In this document: positions 1-9,972 of the stretch, piece after piece
How positions within the stretch are numbered: position 1 is the stretch's first letter
How the letters are laid out: every line of letters starts with the position of its first letter
NCBI GenBank assembly: GCA_030068145.1
Contig: JAPJBO010000359.1
Coordinates: 1 to 64,000 of the forward strand
From: Diplonema papillatum
Lineage: Eukaryota > Euglenozoa > Diplonemea > Diplonemida > Diplonemidae
DNA length: 64,000 nt
Direction of reading: 5' to 3'
Position numbers and translations under genes: made by a program
Notes under the pieces: model-generated
The model's input: only the letters and a program-made list of their open reading frames with translations
Databases searched by the model: none
Told to the model about the DNA's origin: nothing

Positions 1-1357
1 CGCGGATTGCCCCGGCATGGACGTGGGAGCGGAACAAGACCTGGGGACTACCGACGTTTTATGCGTTGGTAGCGTGGCTGTCGGACATGCAATGGACCGA
101 GAACGGGCAGGCGTCAATGCTGGAGCTTGCGATCGACTTTGAACTCTTCTCGGGCCTCAGCATGCCGCTGCACGGGAATGCGCCGAAGGGGGTGAGAGAA
201 CGGGGAAACGTCCTGCGCTGCATGATGAGCGCGTTGGACAAGCTGGCGGCACAGCAAGGGCTGGGAAGCTGCATGAGAGGAGAGAGGGTGTGCCCGACGA
301 CGTCGCTGTCGTTCATGGGCATCACGGGGATATCGGGTATACGGCCCAGGCCACGCTTTCGCGAGGCACACACGGGGACGATACTTGAGGAACAAGTGAA
401 AGGAAGCGATGTAGGGACGCAGTGCCCGACGTACCCTGACTGGACGATCGGGAGAGCGGCGAGGTGGGCCCTGCCTGCCCCACCACAACTGCACCCAGAC
501 CCCGTGCATATGCCGGGTGTCGGTATAGAGAAGGCACTCGTCACGTGCGCGACCCATCACAAAGGGAAGTGTGAGGCGTGCAGAGCACTCGTCCGAAGGG
601 ACGCTCCCACGGTAGAGATGTGCTGCCGGCACCATCACCACGCGAACGATGGGCAGCCGATCGCGGTGTGCTCAGAGCACAGCACGACGAAGTGCGGCGA
701 GTGCAAGACGGCGGCGGCGTGTTGCCGCAGCGGGCATCATGCCTGCCGCACGCATGGCAGAGGAACCTGCCAAGAGTGCAAAAGGCTCCCTACGCTGACG
801 CAGAGGCGACCGGCGGCATGTTGCAGCCGCGGCCACCACCAGTCCAACAAGCCGAACGTCCAGTCAACCCCCGGACGCAACAAGAAGAAGAGGCCCTCCT
901 CACCCACCCAGGTGGGCGTAAACGGGAAACGCCAGTAGGAAAGCGAGCGGCGCGAGCGCCGCTCGCGGCAACGAAAAAGGAGACGGCGACGACCGGACGG
1001 GCGACCAAGAGGCCGCCACCAACGCCAGGAACCAGCGAACGACCAGCGCTGAAGAAGAGGGTGCTCGGCACCCCGAAGGAAGGCCCGATCGCCGGCCGCA
1101 AGCGGAAGAAGACGAAGGCGACCACACCCGACTCAGGGGTGCATCGAAGGAAGAAGAAGGTACCGAGGGCAAGCAGCTCTCAGAAACGACCGGGGACCAC
1201 GGGCACACCAATGCCCTCGAAAGTGGAAAACGGGCACTCCTGCCCGCCCTCGTACTCGCCGACTCAGTCTCTGGAATCGCAAGAAAGCCAAACCCCGCTA
1301 GCTCCACAAATGCTCGACCTTGACGACGCAATGACAGGTGACGACGTCATCCGATAA
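1..1357 (+). pseudogene. LINE ORF2 C-terminal fragment, frameshifted
   Basis: The reading frame is open from base 3 and matches ORF2 of the long LINE copy from about its residue 1527 onward. It covers the conserved block with the motif ELAIDFELFSG, then the C-terminal Cys/His array (about 520-860), then the Lys/Arg/Pro-rich tail ending in GDDVIR. Near 926-930 this copy has one base fewer than the intact copy, so the frame breaks after the Cys/His array and resumes in the +2 frame until the TAA after 1354. The rest of ORF2 lies outside the window. The product cannot be full length unless the indel is a sequencing error. Protein identity to the other copy is very high, so the insertion is young. 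Confidence 0.8.
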
Positions 1358-1442
1358 CCTGGCTATCGAGGCAGTGCATGCTAATCCATGTGGTTCATGT
1401 ACTTAAAAGAACTCAATGCTAAACAAACATAACGTGGGCTAC

Positions 1443-1497
1443 GCCGAAGCTTTACCAGCTTCGGCTGACACCATTTGCGCACTTAACCATGGTTAAG
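1443..1497 (+). promoter_or_regulatory. Conserved hairpin and palindrome in LINE 3' UTR
   Basis: A perfect 8-bp stem, GCCGAAGC/GCTTCGGC, encloses a 7-base loop (1443-1465). It is followed by the 16-base palindrome CTTAACCATGGTTAAG (1482-1497). Both recur at 42677-42731 in the other copy. LINE reverse transcriptases often recognise 3' UTR structure in their own RNA, so this is a plausible RT recognition site. That role is inferred. Confidence 0.55.
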
Positions 1498-1582
1498 AAG
1501 ACGACTGAAAGCACAGACACAAAGATAGCTCAAAGCATTTGCAAAATAACACGAAAAGCCTCTAGGCAAAAACCCGTTTTCA

Positions 1583-1785
1583 CAGTTCTTCGCTTATACC
1601 ACCGTGTGTTGTTTTCTCACTCAGGACTTTGACCTGTTGTGTTTGTGATTTGTCGTGTAGGGGTAGAACCGTATGACCTCACGTCCGTTCAAAATGTGGT
1701 TCGGTAGTTACAGCACTTGGGATCTCTTCGGTTCTTTGGCAGCATCGTCGAGCATTTCCTTCCAAGCTCGCGCTTATGTAAAAGA
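1583..1785 (+). repeat. SINE-B dispersed repeat, copy 1
   Basis: This segment recurs at 22097-22316 and, in part, at 52577-52726. Shared blocks include GTTCTTCGCTTA.ACCACCGTG at the start, ACGTCCGTTCAA and TGGTTCGGTAGTTACAGCAC in the middle, and GCGCTTATGTAAAA at the end. The end block resembles the 3' end of the SINE-A family. I see no clean A and B boxes of a Pol III promoter, so SINE is a working label. Confidence 0.6.
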
Positions 1786-3036
1786 CACCCACACAAGCAC
1801 ACGTACTGCCACTACCGCAGAACTCGTATGGCGAGCTTAGACGAGAATCTGATACGAGAATACGACTCGTATGCCACTGCATGCAGCACAGCAGGGGAGT
1901 CCCCCTCCGTACAGAACATTCACTCTAAAAACACCGCAGGGACAAGCTGAAGCGCGAAGCGGAATGCGCTAACCAAGAAAAGTTGCTCGCCGACGAAGCA
2001 AGCAAAGACATGGTTAGAAAGGTGCGCGGTTTTCCGTTTACTTTGATCATAGGTGTCACGGCAGTTTTAGCAGCCGCTGCTTAACAACGTGCTCGCCTGC
2101 CTCCATGGCACTTGCACTTTGCTGCACTCAATGCAACTTGACGTGGAAATGTACAATTTGACCTCATCCTCATTATTGTTGACTCTCCCGACGGACGACG
2201 TCATAAAGTAACACAAGCCCGTGAACAGTGCCCGCTTGCCTTGATGGCACTCAATGCTTAGCAAGCATTGAGCAACAGTCCATGTGGTTCATGCACTTAA
2301 AAGAACTCAATGCTAAACTAAAAAAATTGACGTGGGCGGCTTCAGATTTACGTCTGAATGACACCTCAATACAAAAAGAGTTGTCGACAACTAGCAAGTA
2401 AAAAAAATAAAGCTAAACTAGTAGTTACTACGCATTTCTTTCCTTATGGATGGGGTGCCAGAGTCACCCGATAAGCGGGTGTACTACAACCAAAATGCGT
2501 GGAATTCCACACCCGAAAAACGCGTGTGACACCCGCTCTTTTTACTCCAGCTTCTGAGGCTGGAATCATTCCCGAGGCAGGGATTATATTCCACATTCTC
2601 GCTTTCATCTCAACAACCGTGACAAGTATCGTCTTCACCGTTTCTGCAACGCGACCTTCTCCGAGTTACAATGGAGCTTCGATTTGGTACCGGAAAATAG
2701 GTGTGAGAACAGGCAACCCTTGTGACCCCGTCACCAACTCCCAAGCGGAAGAAGAAATGTCCAATGCCACGCGTCGCATCGAAGGCAGGACTTGGGGGCG
2801 TGCATTGTGGCCCGGGGCCTTTTGTGTCTTCGGGAGTTCTGTTTGCACTTGGTCGTCCCCCGCGCTCTCAAAAAGAAAAACAACAACAAAATGCAGGATG
2901 TGCAGATGAAAACCCACGTCAACGTTCTCAAGCAACAACTGCGCGCTGAGATGGATGCGTATGCTCTTACCCCCCTCATCCTGTGTCTGTGTTTTAGCCT
3001 TTCCCATCTTCGTGGTCAAAAAGACTCTGGCTCTTG
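1786..3036. other. Intergenic, no gene recognised; 50-bp LINE motif
   Basis: No protein family is recognisable in any frame. Bases 2279-2326 repeat the start of the LINE 3' UTR (motifs CCATGTGGTTCATG and AAAAGAACTCAATGCTAAAC), which is also present at 1376-1425, 42755-42805, 50788-50834 and 51138-51187. The block near 2069-2085 (GCAGCCGCTGCT) also occurs in reverse next to the 51138 copy. This is probably decayed transposon sequence. Confidence 0.4.
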
Positions 3037-3260
3037 GAAAAACTCGAGGGACTGCCTTGTGCTCATTTCGAAGGAGGCTAGAGGGGGAGAAAACAATACA
3101 ACTACAAAGTGGGTCTTTTTTGTTGAACGCTTACGCCCGCGAAACCCAGATTTACCTGTGTTTCATGTGGGCTACAGGCTGTAGTACAGCACATTTACCT
3201 CCTTTGATCTATCGCAAGTCTCCTTAAGCATTTCCTACAAAGCAGGTGCTTATACAAGAA
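3037..3260 (+). repeat. SINE-A dispersed repeat
   Basis: This is a full-length copy (about 220 bp) of the commonest repeat in the window. Landmarks are CTCGAGGG.CTGCCTTGTG at the start, ACAACTACAAA.TGGGTCTTT, TTACGCCCGC, TTACCTGTGTTTC.TGTGG, and the end block CCTACAAAGCAGGTGCTTAT followed by ACAA. Other copies lie at 39829-40036, 42232-42588 (two), 53859-54222 (two) and 54346-54566. The copies differ by point changes and short deletions. Confidence 0.7.
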
Positions 3261-3344
3261 GAGGGAGTTCATCCTTCGGAGTAGATGGTTGGAGTTGCGA
3301 GTCCCTTTATCCCCTGTCCTGGATAATCTGAGTAGCGGCTGATA

Positions 3345-4379
3345 CTGCTACTGGGGGGGGGGCTAATTGCTATTGAACGGTATAATACAATTGAACCGTA
3401 TAATACAATTGAACTTTTTTTTCGGGGAATCGGCGCATCCCAACCGTATAATACAATTGAATTGTAATGTTACTGTACGGCTGACACTTTCGCACTGCCG
3501 TTGAGTGTGAGCCAGCCAGTGAGGCGGTTTCAGGGCCGTTTTCGTTTCGGCTTTTTTTTGGAAAAGTCATGTTGGACCTCCAAAGCGGAGAAGAAATCTT
3601 AAAACGAGGTTTTGGCGTGCATTCCGAACCCGGGTCTTCCAAAGGTTTTGAGCATGATCATGATGATGTCGCTGATGCCGTTGCTCGTGCCAAAGTCTTG
3701 GAGCTGGCTGTGTGCGGGGATCATGAAGCACAAACATGGCAATGGGCCGGCAATCGCAGTGTGGCGGTGGCTCCGGAGCTGCTGAGCCAGCTCCGGAGTT
3801 GAGCTTCGGAGCCAGCCGGAGACACTGCCAATCGTGACCGTGGCCCGGCATGGGGGCGATGGCCCATCGGATGGGACATCTTGTTATCCCCAGATTTATC
3901 GGTGGTGCCCGTCTGCCGCCAGCGCTCTCTGTCAAAAAGAGAAAGCAGTAAGTTCGTCGGACTGCGGTCGCCATGCTGTTGGAAACTCTGATACTGAGCA
4001 ACCGCCCCAGAAAAAGTGAACCTTAGGCCCAAGTTAGGGTACTCTCTTGCCAAGAGTCTTGGCAGGAGTCTTGCCAGGTGTTGGTGGAAACACCCACGGC
4101 ATGCACCAGTTGGGTATTTCCGACCCGGTGCACGAGAAATCAGGGCTCGGAGTCCGAACTGCGGGCTCGAACCTTTCGCTTGTTGTGTGAAGGTTTTCCC
4201 TTCAGTTTTTGCTCGGAGTTGCATTGTCATTTAGTCCCGACAACAACGTGTTTCCAACGGGCAAGCTGCACTTCAATTGTACACTAGTGTTTTTGGGGGG
4301 TCTGAGACCCCACAATTCCACGCCGTGTATCGGTATATTACAATTGAACTCAATTGTAATTGGCCCCCCCCAGTAGCAG
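3345..4379. mobile_element. MITE-like element with G/C-tract inverted ends
   Basis: The left end reads CTGCTACTGGGG and continues as a G-run. The right end reads CCCCAGTAGCAG after a C-run, a perfect inverted pair. AT-rich subterminal repeats built on TATAATACAATTGAAC (left, 3375-3460) and CAATTGAACTCAATTGTAAT (right, 4340-4360) are also inverted. The interior has no recognisable transposase, so it is probably non-autonomous. No convincing target-site duplication is visible. Repeated GAGCTGGC/GCCAGCTC blocks near 3775-3820 are internal. Confidence 0.6.
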
Positions 4380-4390
4380 TTATGATTGTT

Positions 4391-4560
4391 TACCAGCAGA
4401 TACTGCGTCCCCTCGTCATGTACCTTGACACGTTACCTACCAGCTGGTGCATGCTGAGCATACCAGCAGATACTGCGTCCCCTCGTCGTGTACCTTGACA
4501 CGTTACGTATCAGCTGGTGCATGCTGAGCATACCAGCAGATACTTCGTACAGCCTTCAAC
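4391..4560. repeat. 70-bp tandem repeat, about 2.4 units
   Basis: Units start at 4391, 4461 and 4531 with TACCAGCAGATACT and contain CCCCTCGTC.TGTACC and AGCTGGTGCATGCTGAGCA. The third unit is cut after about 25 bases and runs into the acceptor of the exon at 4567. Confidence 0.7.
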
Positions 4561-4566
4561 CTACAG

Positions 4567-4699
4567 GCTTGTCGACGGACACAAGGAGCAGCTCCAGAAG
4601 CTTCAAACTAGCCACGACAAGGAGCTCACAGGCATCCTCGCGGAAAACCAGACGATGGTCGAAGAGTTTCAGACGAAGATCGGAGCGCTCGAAAAAGAG
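4567..4699 (+). CDS. Putative coiled-coil exon, unknown gene
   Basis: A 44-codon open segment, rich in Glu, Lys, Gln and Leu with heptad spacing, is bounded by a CAG acceptor (ending 4566) and a GAG|GTCTGC donor (after 4699). It encodes residues such as LVDGHKEQLQKLQ and ENQTMVEEFQTK, a probable coiled coil. It starts in phase 2 and ends in phase 0. A similar exon lies at 17149-17425 on the same strand with the same phases, so the two cannot be joined directly. They may be parts of one long-intron gene or of separate captured fragments. No family assigned. Confidence 0.35.
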
Positions 4700-5264
4700 G
4701 TCTGCGCTTTTCTTTGGGGTAGCGATGCAATGTTGGTACTGATAATCCGAGTCTAGAGGTTATGCTAAAGTTGTAGTCCCGGCCACGGCCGGAAGGTGTC
4801 CGGATGGCGCGGCCTGTGCGACCGTCGCTCTCGACGAGGCTGCGACTGCTACCGCCGCCGCCGCAATCTCCGCCGCGATCTCCGCCGCGATCTCCGCCGC
4901 GATCTCCGCCGCGATCTCCGCCGCGATCTCCGCCGCGATCTCCGCCGCGACCGCCGCCGCGACCGCCGCCGCGACCGCCGCCGCGACCGCTACCGCGTGC
5001 GAGGCCGCTGCCACTGCGGCGACCGCCGCCGCCGACTCGCTGCCATCCAGATTTCGAAGACCCCTTGGATGATGCTGTCGACACTGTGCCGCCTGTGGCG
5101 AGACCTGCGGCTATGGTCCGGACTCGATCGAGGAGGGGATTGACACCGCGCTGGAGGGGAAGAGACGCACGGGGTGCTTGAGACGGGGTTTCCGCGGGCA
5201 GCTGCCGGGGATGGGAAGCACGGGTGTGCACGTCGAAGTCGACCGCCAGCTCAACGCACGACAC
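4626..5264 (-). pseudogene. Decayed LINE tail (ELAVDF domain) with RGGD repeat
   Basis: The first residues read from the minus strand (CVELAVDFDVHT) match the conserved block between the finger and the Cys/His array of both LINEs in this window (ELAIDFELFSG at 42590-50776 and ELAVDFELRTG at 55792-58153). Downstream homology fades into a Gly/Arg/Asp repeat encoded by the minisatellite at 4862-4990. No RT, RNase H or Cys/His array remains nearby, and the open frame has no ATG at its start. It is best read as a relic of a third LINE lineage. Overlap with the coiled-coil exon at 4567-4699 shows that the last part of this frame is fortuitous. Confidence 0.45.
4862..4990. repeat. 12-bp minisatellite (GCCGCGATCTCC type)
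   Basis: About ten head-to-tail units of a 12-base motif. The first units read CCGCCGCGATCT and the later ones CCGCCGCGACCG. The period is a multiple of three, so all frames stay open, which explains the long low-complexity ORFs on both strands. Confidence 0.85.
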
Positions 5265-5344
5265 TTCGCCTGCGTTCGTCGCAATGCCGACAGCCCGCCC
5301 TCAAGAAATCGACGACGACGAAACTTCGTTGGCTGTGAGACACC

Positions 5345-5669
5345 ACTGTGCGGGAGGGAAGGTCAAGATGTCAAGATTACCAGCTGTTGTTTGTTACTGA
5401 TCTCTCTTTGCCTTTGCCTTTATGCGCACGTTTTATGAGGCAGGGACAACAGAGGACAAGAGAGGAACGATTTTGAAATAAGTTGGGCTTGAATAAACGT
5501 TTTTTGGTTCACGGCCGCACAAACGCCACTTGAACATCAAGGTTCGACGGTGCGTTGCTCGCAGTGCTGACCCCGAACTCAGCATCACACGCCGAACTTG
5601 GCCTCAGGATTACCTTAGTTTAGCGTAAATTCATTGGCTTTTAACGCCGAAGAACGTACGCCAAGACGG
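5345..5669. other. Intergenic, nothing recognised
   Basis: No conserved coding frame, RNA gene or repeat shared with the rest of the window is visible. Confidence 0.5.
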
Positions 5670-6190
5670 GCTGATATGGTGCCCATACCGTGGGCTGATG
5701 CCCATAACGGTAGACAAATCTAAGTTTTTGCCCATAACGGTAGAGTCGCAAGTTTTTGCCCATAACGGTTATAGTCGCTAAGTTTTTGCCATAACGGTAT
5801 GGTCGCTAAGTTTTTGCCCATAACGGTATGGTCGCTAAGTTTTTGCCCATAACGGTATGGAAATCCAAGTTTTTGCCCATAACGGTTCCACACTTCCTGT
5901 GTGGATGTTGGGACCTTACTTTGGTCGAAGTTTTGGGTCCAAGTATTGGGTTCAAATTTATGGGTCCAAGTTTGGCTCGGATTTTGGTTCAAGGTTTGGG
6001 TCCAAATTTTGGACCAACTTTTCCGCACGTTGGCGTGAAAAGCTCTTTCTTACTTTTCATGCTCGCCTTTTGCTGTTCAATGTGGCAACTTCTGTTGTGT
6101 TTTCCGCCAGTTCAATTCCGCCAGCGAGAACTTCCATCCACCCGCTCTCATCAATTCCCGATCTCTCTAGATTTGCGGGATGAAACCGGA
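5670..6190 (-). repeat. Repeat-complex copy A
   Basis: Six units of a roughly 30-bp motif (TTTTTGCCCATAACGGTA) lie at 5690-5890. A GGGTCCAA-rich stretch (5925-6010) follows, then a block with TTCCGCCAGTTCAATTCCGC and GATCTCTCTAGATTTGCGGG (6100-6182). The same order recurs at 7978-8592, so this is one end module of a dispersed element. No coding capacity is convincing. Confidence 0.7.
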
Positions 6191-6499
6191 ATTATACAAC
6201 ATGCACGAAAATGAGGTTGCAAACTTTTGGAGACTCAGCTCGAAGTCGCTGCTCGGTAGTGCGCGCATGGCCGGGTGACGTTGGGTTAATGGCCCATCCG
6301 CATCATCGTCAGATCAAGCAACCTGCCTTCTCCCAGCACAGCCGCCCGAACGCGTCAACGGGCCAGTGAACCCAGGTCAACCCTCGTACGTTTCGGTGTG
6401 GCTGAATATCGGCTGGGGGGGTCGAAGGAATTTCTGCATGTTTCAAAATGGGTCAGGCCGTTTTTTGGCGCGGCTCATTTTTTTGGTCTCAAAACCGGT

Positions 6500-6800
6500 T
6501 TGGGCAAAAACTTCACAATCGTGTACCGTTATGGGCAAAAACTTCACATCCGTGTACCGTTGTGGGCAAAAACTTAGGCAGCTATACCGTTATGGGCAAA
6601 AACTTGGGCGACTATACCGTTATGGGCAAAAACTTGGGCGGGTATACCGTTATGGGGTCATTTCCCATTATAGTACACACTTTCTTAGAGTTACCCATTA
6701 TAGTACATACCTCTTAGAGTTACCCAAGATAGTACATGTTTCCTAGAGTTGCCCATTATAGTACATGTTTCCTTAGAGTTGCCCATTATAGTACACACAC
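6500..6800 (+). repeat. Two minisatellites: ACCGTTATGGGCAAAAAC and TTATAGTACA units
   Basis: Bases 6510-6655 carry five units of the motif seen at 5690-5890, in the opposite orientation. Bases 6660-6800 carry five units of a roughly 33-bp motif with CCCATTATAGTACA and TTAGAGTT. Both types return near 7610-7960, the second one inverted, giving an overall foldback arrangement. Confidence 0.75.
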
Positions 6801-6984
6801 TTGAAACTCCTGGAAGGCCCCCAGAAATGCAAGAAAAATGCACAGAAACCGTAGTTTTTGCTTTTTCTTCGTTTTTTAGAGACCCCCCTTTCCCCAGCCG
6901 TGGCCCAGGCACGGGCTGCTGGTTGGGTGAAATACCAAAAGAGTACGGTTTCCTGACTCGGACCTGAGTTTGTGCCCAAAACTT

Positions 6985-7232
6985 GAGTTCCAAACTTGGG
7001 TCCCAAACTTGGGTCCCAAACTTGGGTCCCAAACTTGGGTCCCAAACTTGGGTCCCAAACTTGGGTCCCAAACTTGGGTCCCAAACTTGGGTCCCAAACT
7101 TGGGTCCCAAACTTGGGTCCCAAACTTGGGTCCCAAACTTGGGTCCCAAACTTGGGTCCCAAACTTGGGTCCCAAACTTGGGTCCCAAACTTGGGTCCCA
7201 AACTTGGGTCCCAAACTTGGGTCCCAAGCTTG
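6985..7232. repeat. 13-bp minisatellite (CTTGGGTCCCAAA)
   Basis: About 19 near-perfect tandem units. Each unit contains the self-complementary core TTGGGTCCCAA, so any stretch can fold into hairpins. Because 13 is not a multiple of three and the unit lacks stop codons, five or six frames stay open across it. The long WVPNLGPK-type and LGPKFGTQ-type ORFs here are artefacts of this. Confidence 0.9.
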
Positions 7233-7609
7233 GGTCTCAAACGCGGTGCACCGTGCTGCACACGAGGAAAACCCGGCTGAGGGGAATTGATGCCTGTTGT
7301 GTTTCAGTTTTTGATCGGCATGGCAGCAAACCTTGCCATTTTGGTCCTTGATTCGATGAGAGTCTGGATTTGCTAACCGAACCTGGTTCTGCAGAAACTT
7401 GGACACAACTTGGACTCAAAACTTGGACCCGCACTCAAGTTAGAACAAAGTACTCTTTTGGGCACAAACAGGAAAAGGTGCTGTTTTGGGCACAAACTCG
7501 GGAAACGTACTGTTTTGGACCTTATCCCAGCCTCGTTTTGCCCGGGCTTCGTTCCGCCCCACAGGACAGAACAGAACAGGATAAGAGACCGTACCAGAGC
7601 AAAACGTAC

Positions 7610-8592
7610 TATCATGGACAACTCTAAGGAAACATGTACTATCTTGATCAACTCTAAGGAAAGATGTACTATCTTGATCAACTCTAAGGAAAGATGTACT
7701 ATCTTGATCAACTCTAAGGAAACATGTACTATCTTGATCAACTCTAAGAAAAACCGTACTATCTTGGGATGTACTATAATGGGCAACTCTAAGGAAACAT
7801 GTACTATCTTGATCAACTCTAAGAAAAACCGTACTATCTTGGGTATTGACTCACCGTTATGGGCAAAAACGTGGGCGAGTATACCGTTATGGGCAAAAAC
7901 TTGGGCGAGTATACCGTTATGGGCAAAAACTTAGATTTGTCTACCGTTATGGGCATCAGCCCACACAAATCTAGGGTTTTGCACGATATGGTCGCTAAGT
8001 TTTTGCCCATAACGGTATGAAGTTCTGAATGTTTGCCCATAACGGTATGGTCGCTAAGTTTTTGCCCAGAACGGTATGAAGTTCTAAGTTTTTGCCCATA
8101 ACGGTATGGAAATCTAAGTTTTTGCACATAACAGTACCAGTGTGGCCTGTCAAGTTTTGGGTCTGGATTTTGGATCCTGACTTTGGTCCGAGTTTTGGGT
8201 CCAAAATTTAGCTCCAGCCGGCGAGTCCAGGTTTTGGAAGGTTTTGGGGGTCCAAGTTTTGGGGCTCAAATTTGTGGGCCTAAGACTTTGCCAAAGTTCT
8301 TTGCGTCGGTCGAATTTTAGTTCAAGGTTCGGATCCAAATTTTGGGCCAACATTGGGTCCACATTTTGGCGTGAATGCTGGTACGTCTGCTGAGCTCAGC
8401 TGAGTTCGACTCGCCGGTGTCAGACCGGCACGCGCACCTGAAGTTCAGGCTGCCGCTTTTGCTTTCTTCCTTTTCATGCCTTTTGTTGTGCAGCAATTCC
8501 TGTTGTGTTGCCGCCAGTTCAATCCGCCAACGAGAACTTTTTCTTGTAAACACTGAAGAATTCCGTGATCTCTCTAGATTTTGCGGGATCTA
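7610..8592. repeat. Inverted partner of the 6.5-kb repeats plus copy B
   Basis: Bases 7610-7845 contain about nine units of the GTACTAT..TGATCAACTCTAAG motif, the reverse complement of the array at 6660-6800. Bases 7850-7960 repeat CCGTTATGGGCAAAAAC, and 7980-8130 repeat its reverse complement. Bases 8140-8592 form copy B of the end module described at 5670-6190, diverged by about a fifth by eye. Confidence 0.7.
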
Positions 8593-8599
8593 CCTGGAA

Positions 8600-9576
8600 T
8601 AAGCAACAAGAGGAAAGATGAGATTTCTAACTTAGGAGAGACCTGAGATAGCGCCGTCGCGTTGACTTCCACTGAAAAATAATTCACCCGCAGATTCTGG
8701 AGATGCAAGAATCGCACGGTAAGGCATCCCGTCTCATGGGGCAAGAGAACCAGCAGCAGCAACGGTATGCCGAAACCCATCTCCCCCTAAGCATACAGTG
8801 CATACGAGTCGTATTCTCGTCTAAACTCGTGTTCCGGTCTCCGGAGCAAATGCGTATTGTGGCACACAGAGTTCCACAGTGAGAATAACCTGTACTCGTC
8901 TGAACTCGTCAATACGAGTTTCCGGATGCGGGCAAGCTCAAGAGCAACATCGCCATTTGCGTATCGGATTCGTTTTGCCTGCCGTTGCACAGCAGTGAAA
9001 CGTGGCCCGCACTCGAAGCTTGCACGGGACGAATCAGGACTCGGGACCACACTGTCATTTGCAGTTGTGGAAGCAGCACTTGAGTGGCACTACGAAAGCA
9101 CCAGTACCGGATTCGTTTCCTTTTTCAGCCGTGATAAGGAGGCAAATGAGAAACAACTTCAAGAGAACAAAGTCGCAGAGATATGGCTGATAGTGGTAAG
9201 ACCATCCAAAACCTTGGTGTATTATCCCCCCGCAGAAACCTGTCAGATAAACCCTCCTTTCGCGACAACAAGTTGAGGGCTTCTGTGTACCCGAGAATGT
9301 TTTTGCTGCACGCGATGGAGGCGCACAACAGTTTCACGTCATGCAGTGACTGACACCCCGATATCAAACAACAGCGCTCTCGAAACATTGTGGCAGTGGG
9401 GTCTACCTCGGGGTCAAACTTCGGGTTCGGAACCACTCGCAGCAACTTCGGAAGTTCTGCTGAGTTGGCAGAGAACGTGAGTTTCCTTTCCGTCCGTGTT
9501 TTCAGCAAAGAACGGATCTGACGTTTCCTTTGCTTCCTTTGTTTGTGCGCACTTGTGGATTGTCACTGTGATTCAG
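8600..9576. other. Intergenic, no gene recognised
   Basis: Short open frames are present but none has recognisable motifs. The block near 8800-8830, with TACGAGTCGTATTCTCGTCT, resembles the reverse complement of 1838-1870 and is probably a dispersed repeat remnant. Confidence 0.45.
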
Positions 9577-9649
9577 TGTGACGCCGCAATGTGAGTTATC
9601 TTACGCACCCAGCAAGAAAATCGCAGAAAACGGGAAGCAATGGTTATTT

Positions 9650-9972
9650 GGGGGGAGTCGAATACAAAAGGTACCTCTTGTATTCGCCGTCCGATCCTCC
9701 GAAGAAAGTAAACCCGCGGGAACTCCCTGCGACACACAACGTTGTGGTCCCCGATCTGTTTTCCACGAACGCGAACACAAATTCGGCGAAAAGGTCTACA
9801 TGGGCCAGCGAAGAAATGTCACCAACCAGTTGATCAATTCCTGTCCTTCCGATTGTGTTCCTGGTGGCTACTAACTAAACACTACTAACTAAAAATCCAA
9901 CTATTTTCCAGATCCAAAATGCCTCTTCTATTCAGCGTACCTCTTTGTATTCGACCCCCCCCCCCCCCCCCC
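9650..9972. mobile_element. Short MITE-like element with G/C-run inverted ends
   Basis: The left end (G-run, then GTCGAATACAAAAGGTAC at 9657) is inverted at the right end (GTACCTCTTTGTATTCGA, then an 18-base C-run at 9955-9972). The plan, short inverted repeat plus homopolymer G/C run, matches the larger element at 3345-4379. A good 3' splice site ends at 9911 inside it. Confidence 0.5.
9871..9911 (+). promoter_or_regulatory. Likely 3' splice site before the RT-USP ORF
   Basis: Repeated branch-point-like CTAAC motifs (TACTAAC at 9869-9893) are followed by a pyrimidine stretch and TTTTCCAG ending at 9911. This suggests that an upstream exon is spliced to the RT-USP ORF. No matching upstream exon could be recognised. 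Confidence 0.45.

Larger units (their letters stand above)
1..1582 (+). mobile_element. 3' end of an AlkB-type LINE, cut by window edge
   Basis: This is the tail of the same LINE family whose long copy lies at 42590-50776 on the minus strand. The coding part (to 1357) and the 3' UTR (1358-1582) align base for base over long stretches with the other copy. Both copies end at the same bases, CCCGTTTTCACA, which fixes the 3' terminus at 1582. There is no poly-A tail. The next base begins a SINE-B copy, so the element sits exactly at the SINE edge. The 5' part lies outside the window. Confidence 0.85.

Noticed and set aside
1676-1720. SINE-B internal TGGTTCGGTAG as a Pol III B box
   Set aside because: It departs from GGTTCGANTCC at key positions and no A box is spaced correctly before it.
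7000-7230. Telomere-like repeat (TTGGG)
   Set aside because: The unit is 13 bp and palindromic with TCCCAA, unlike any simple telomere repeat, and lies internally.
6970-7351. Several overlapping long ORFs on both strands encoding Trp/Pro/Gly/Leu repeats
   Set aside because: They are forced open by a stop-free 13-bp repeat. The same text appears in several frames and no unique domain is attached.
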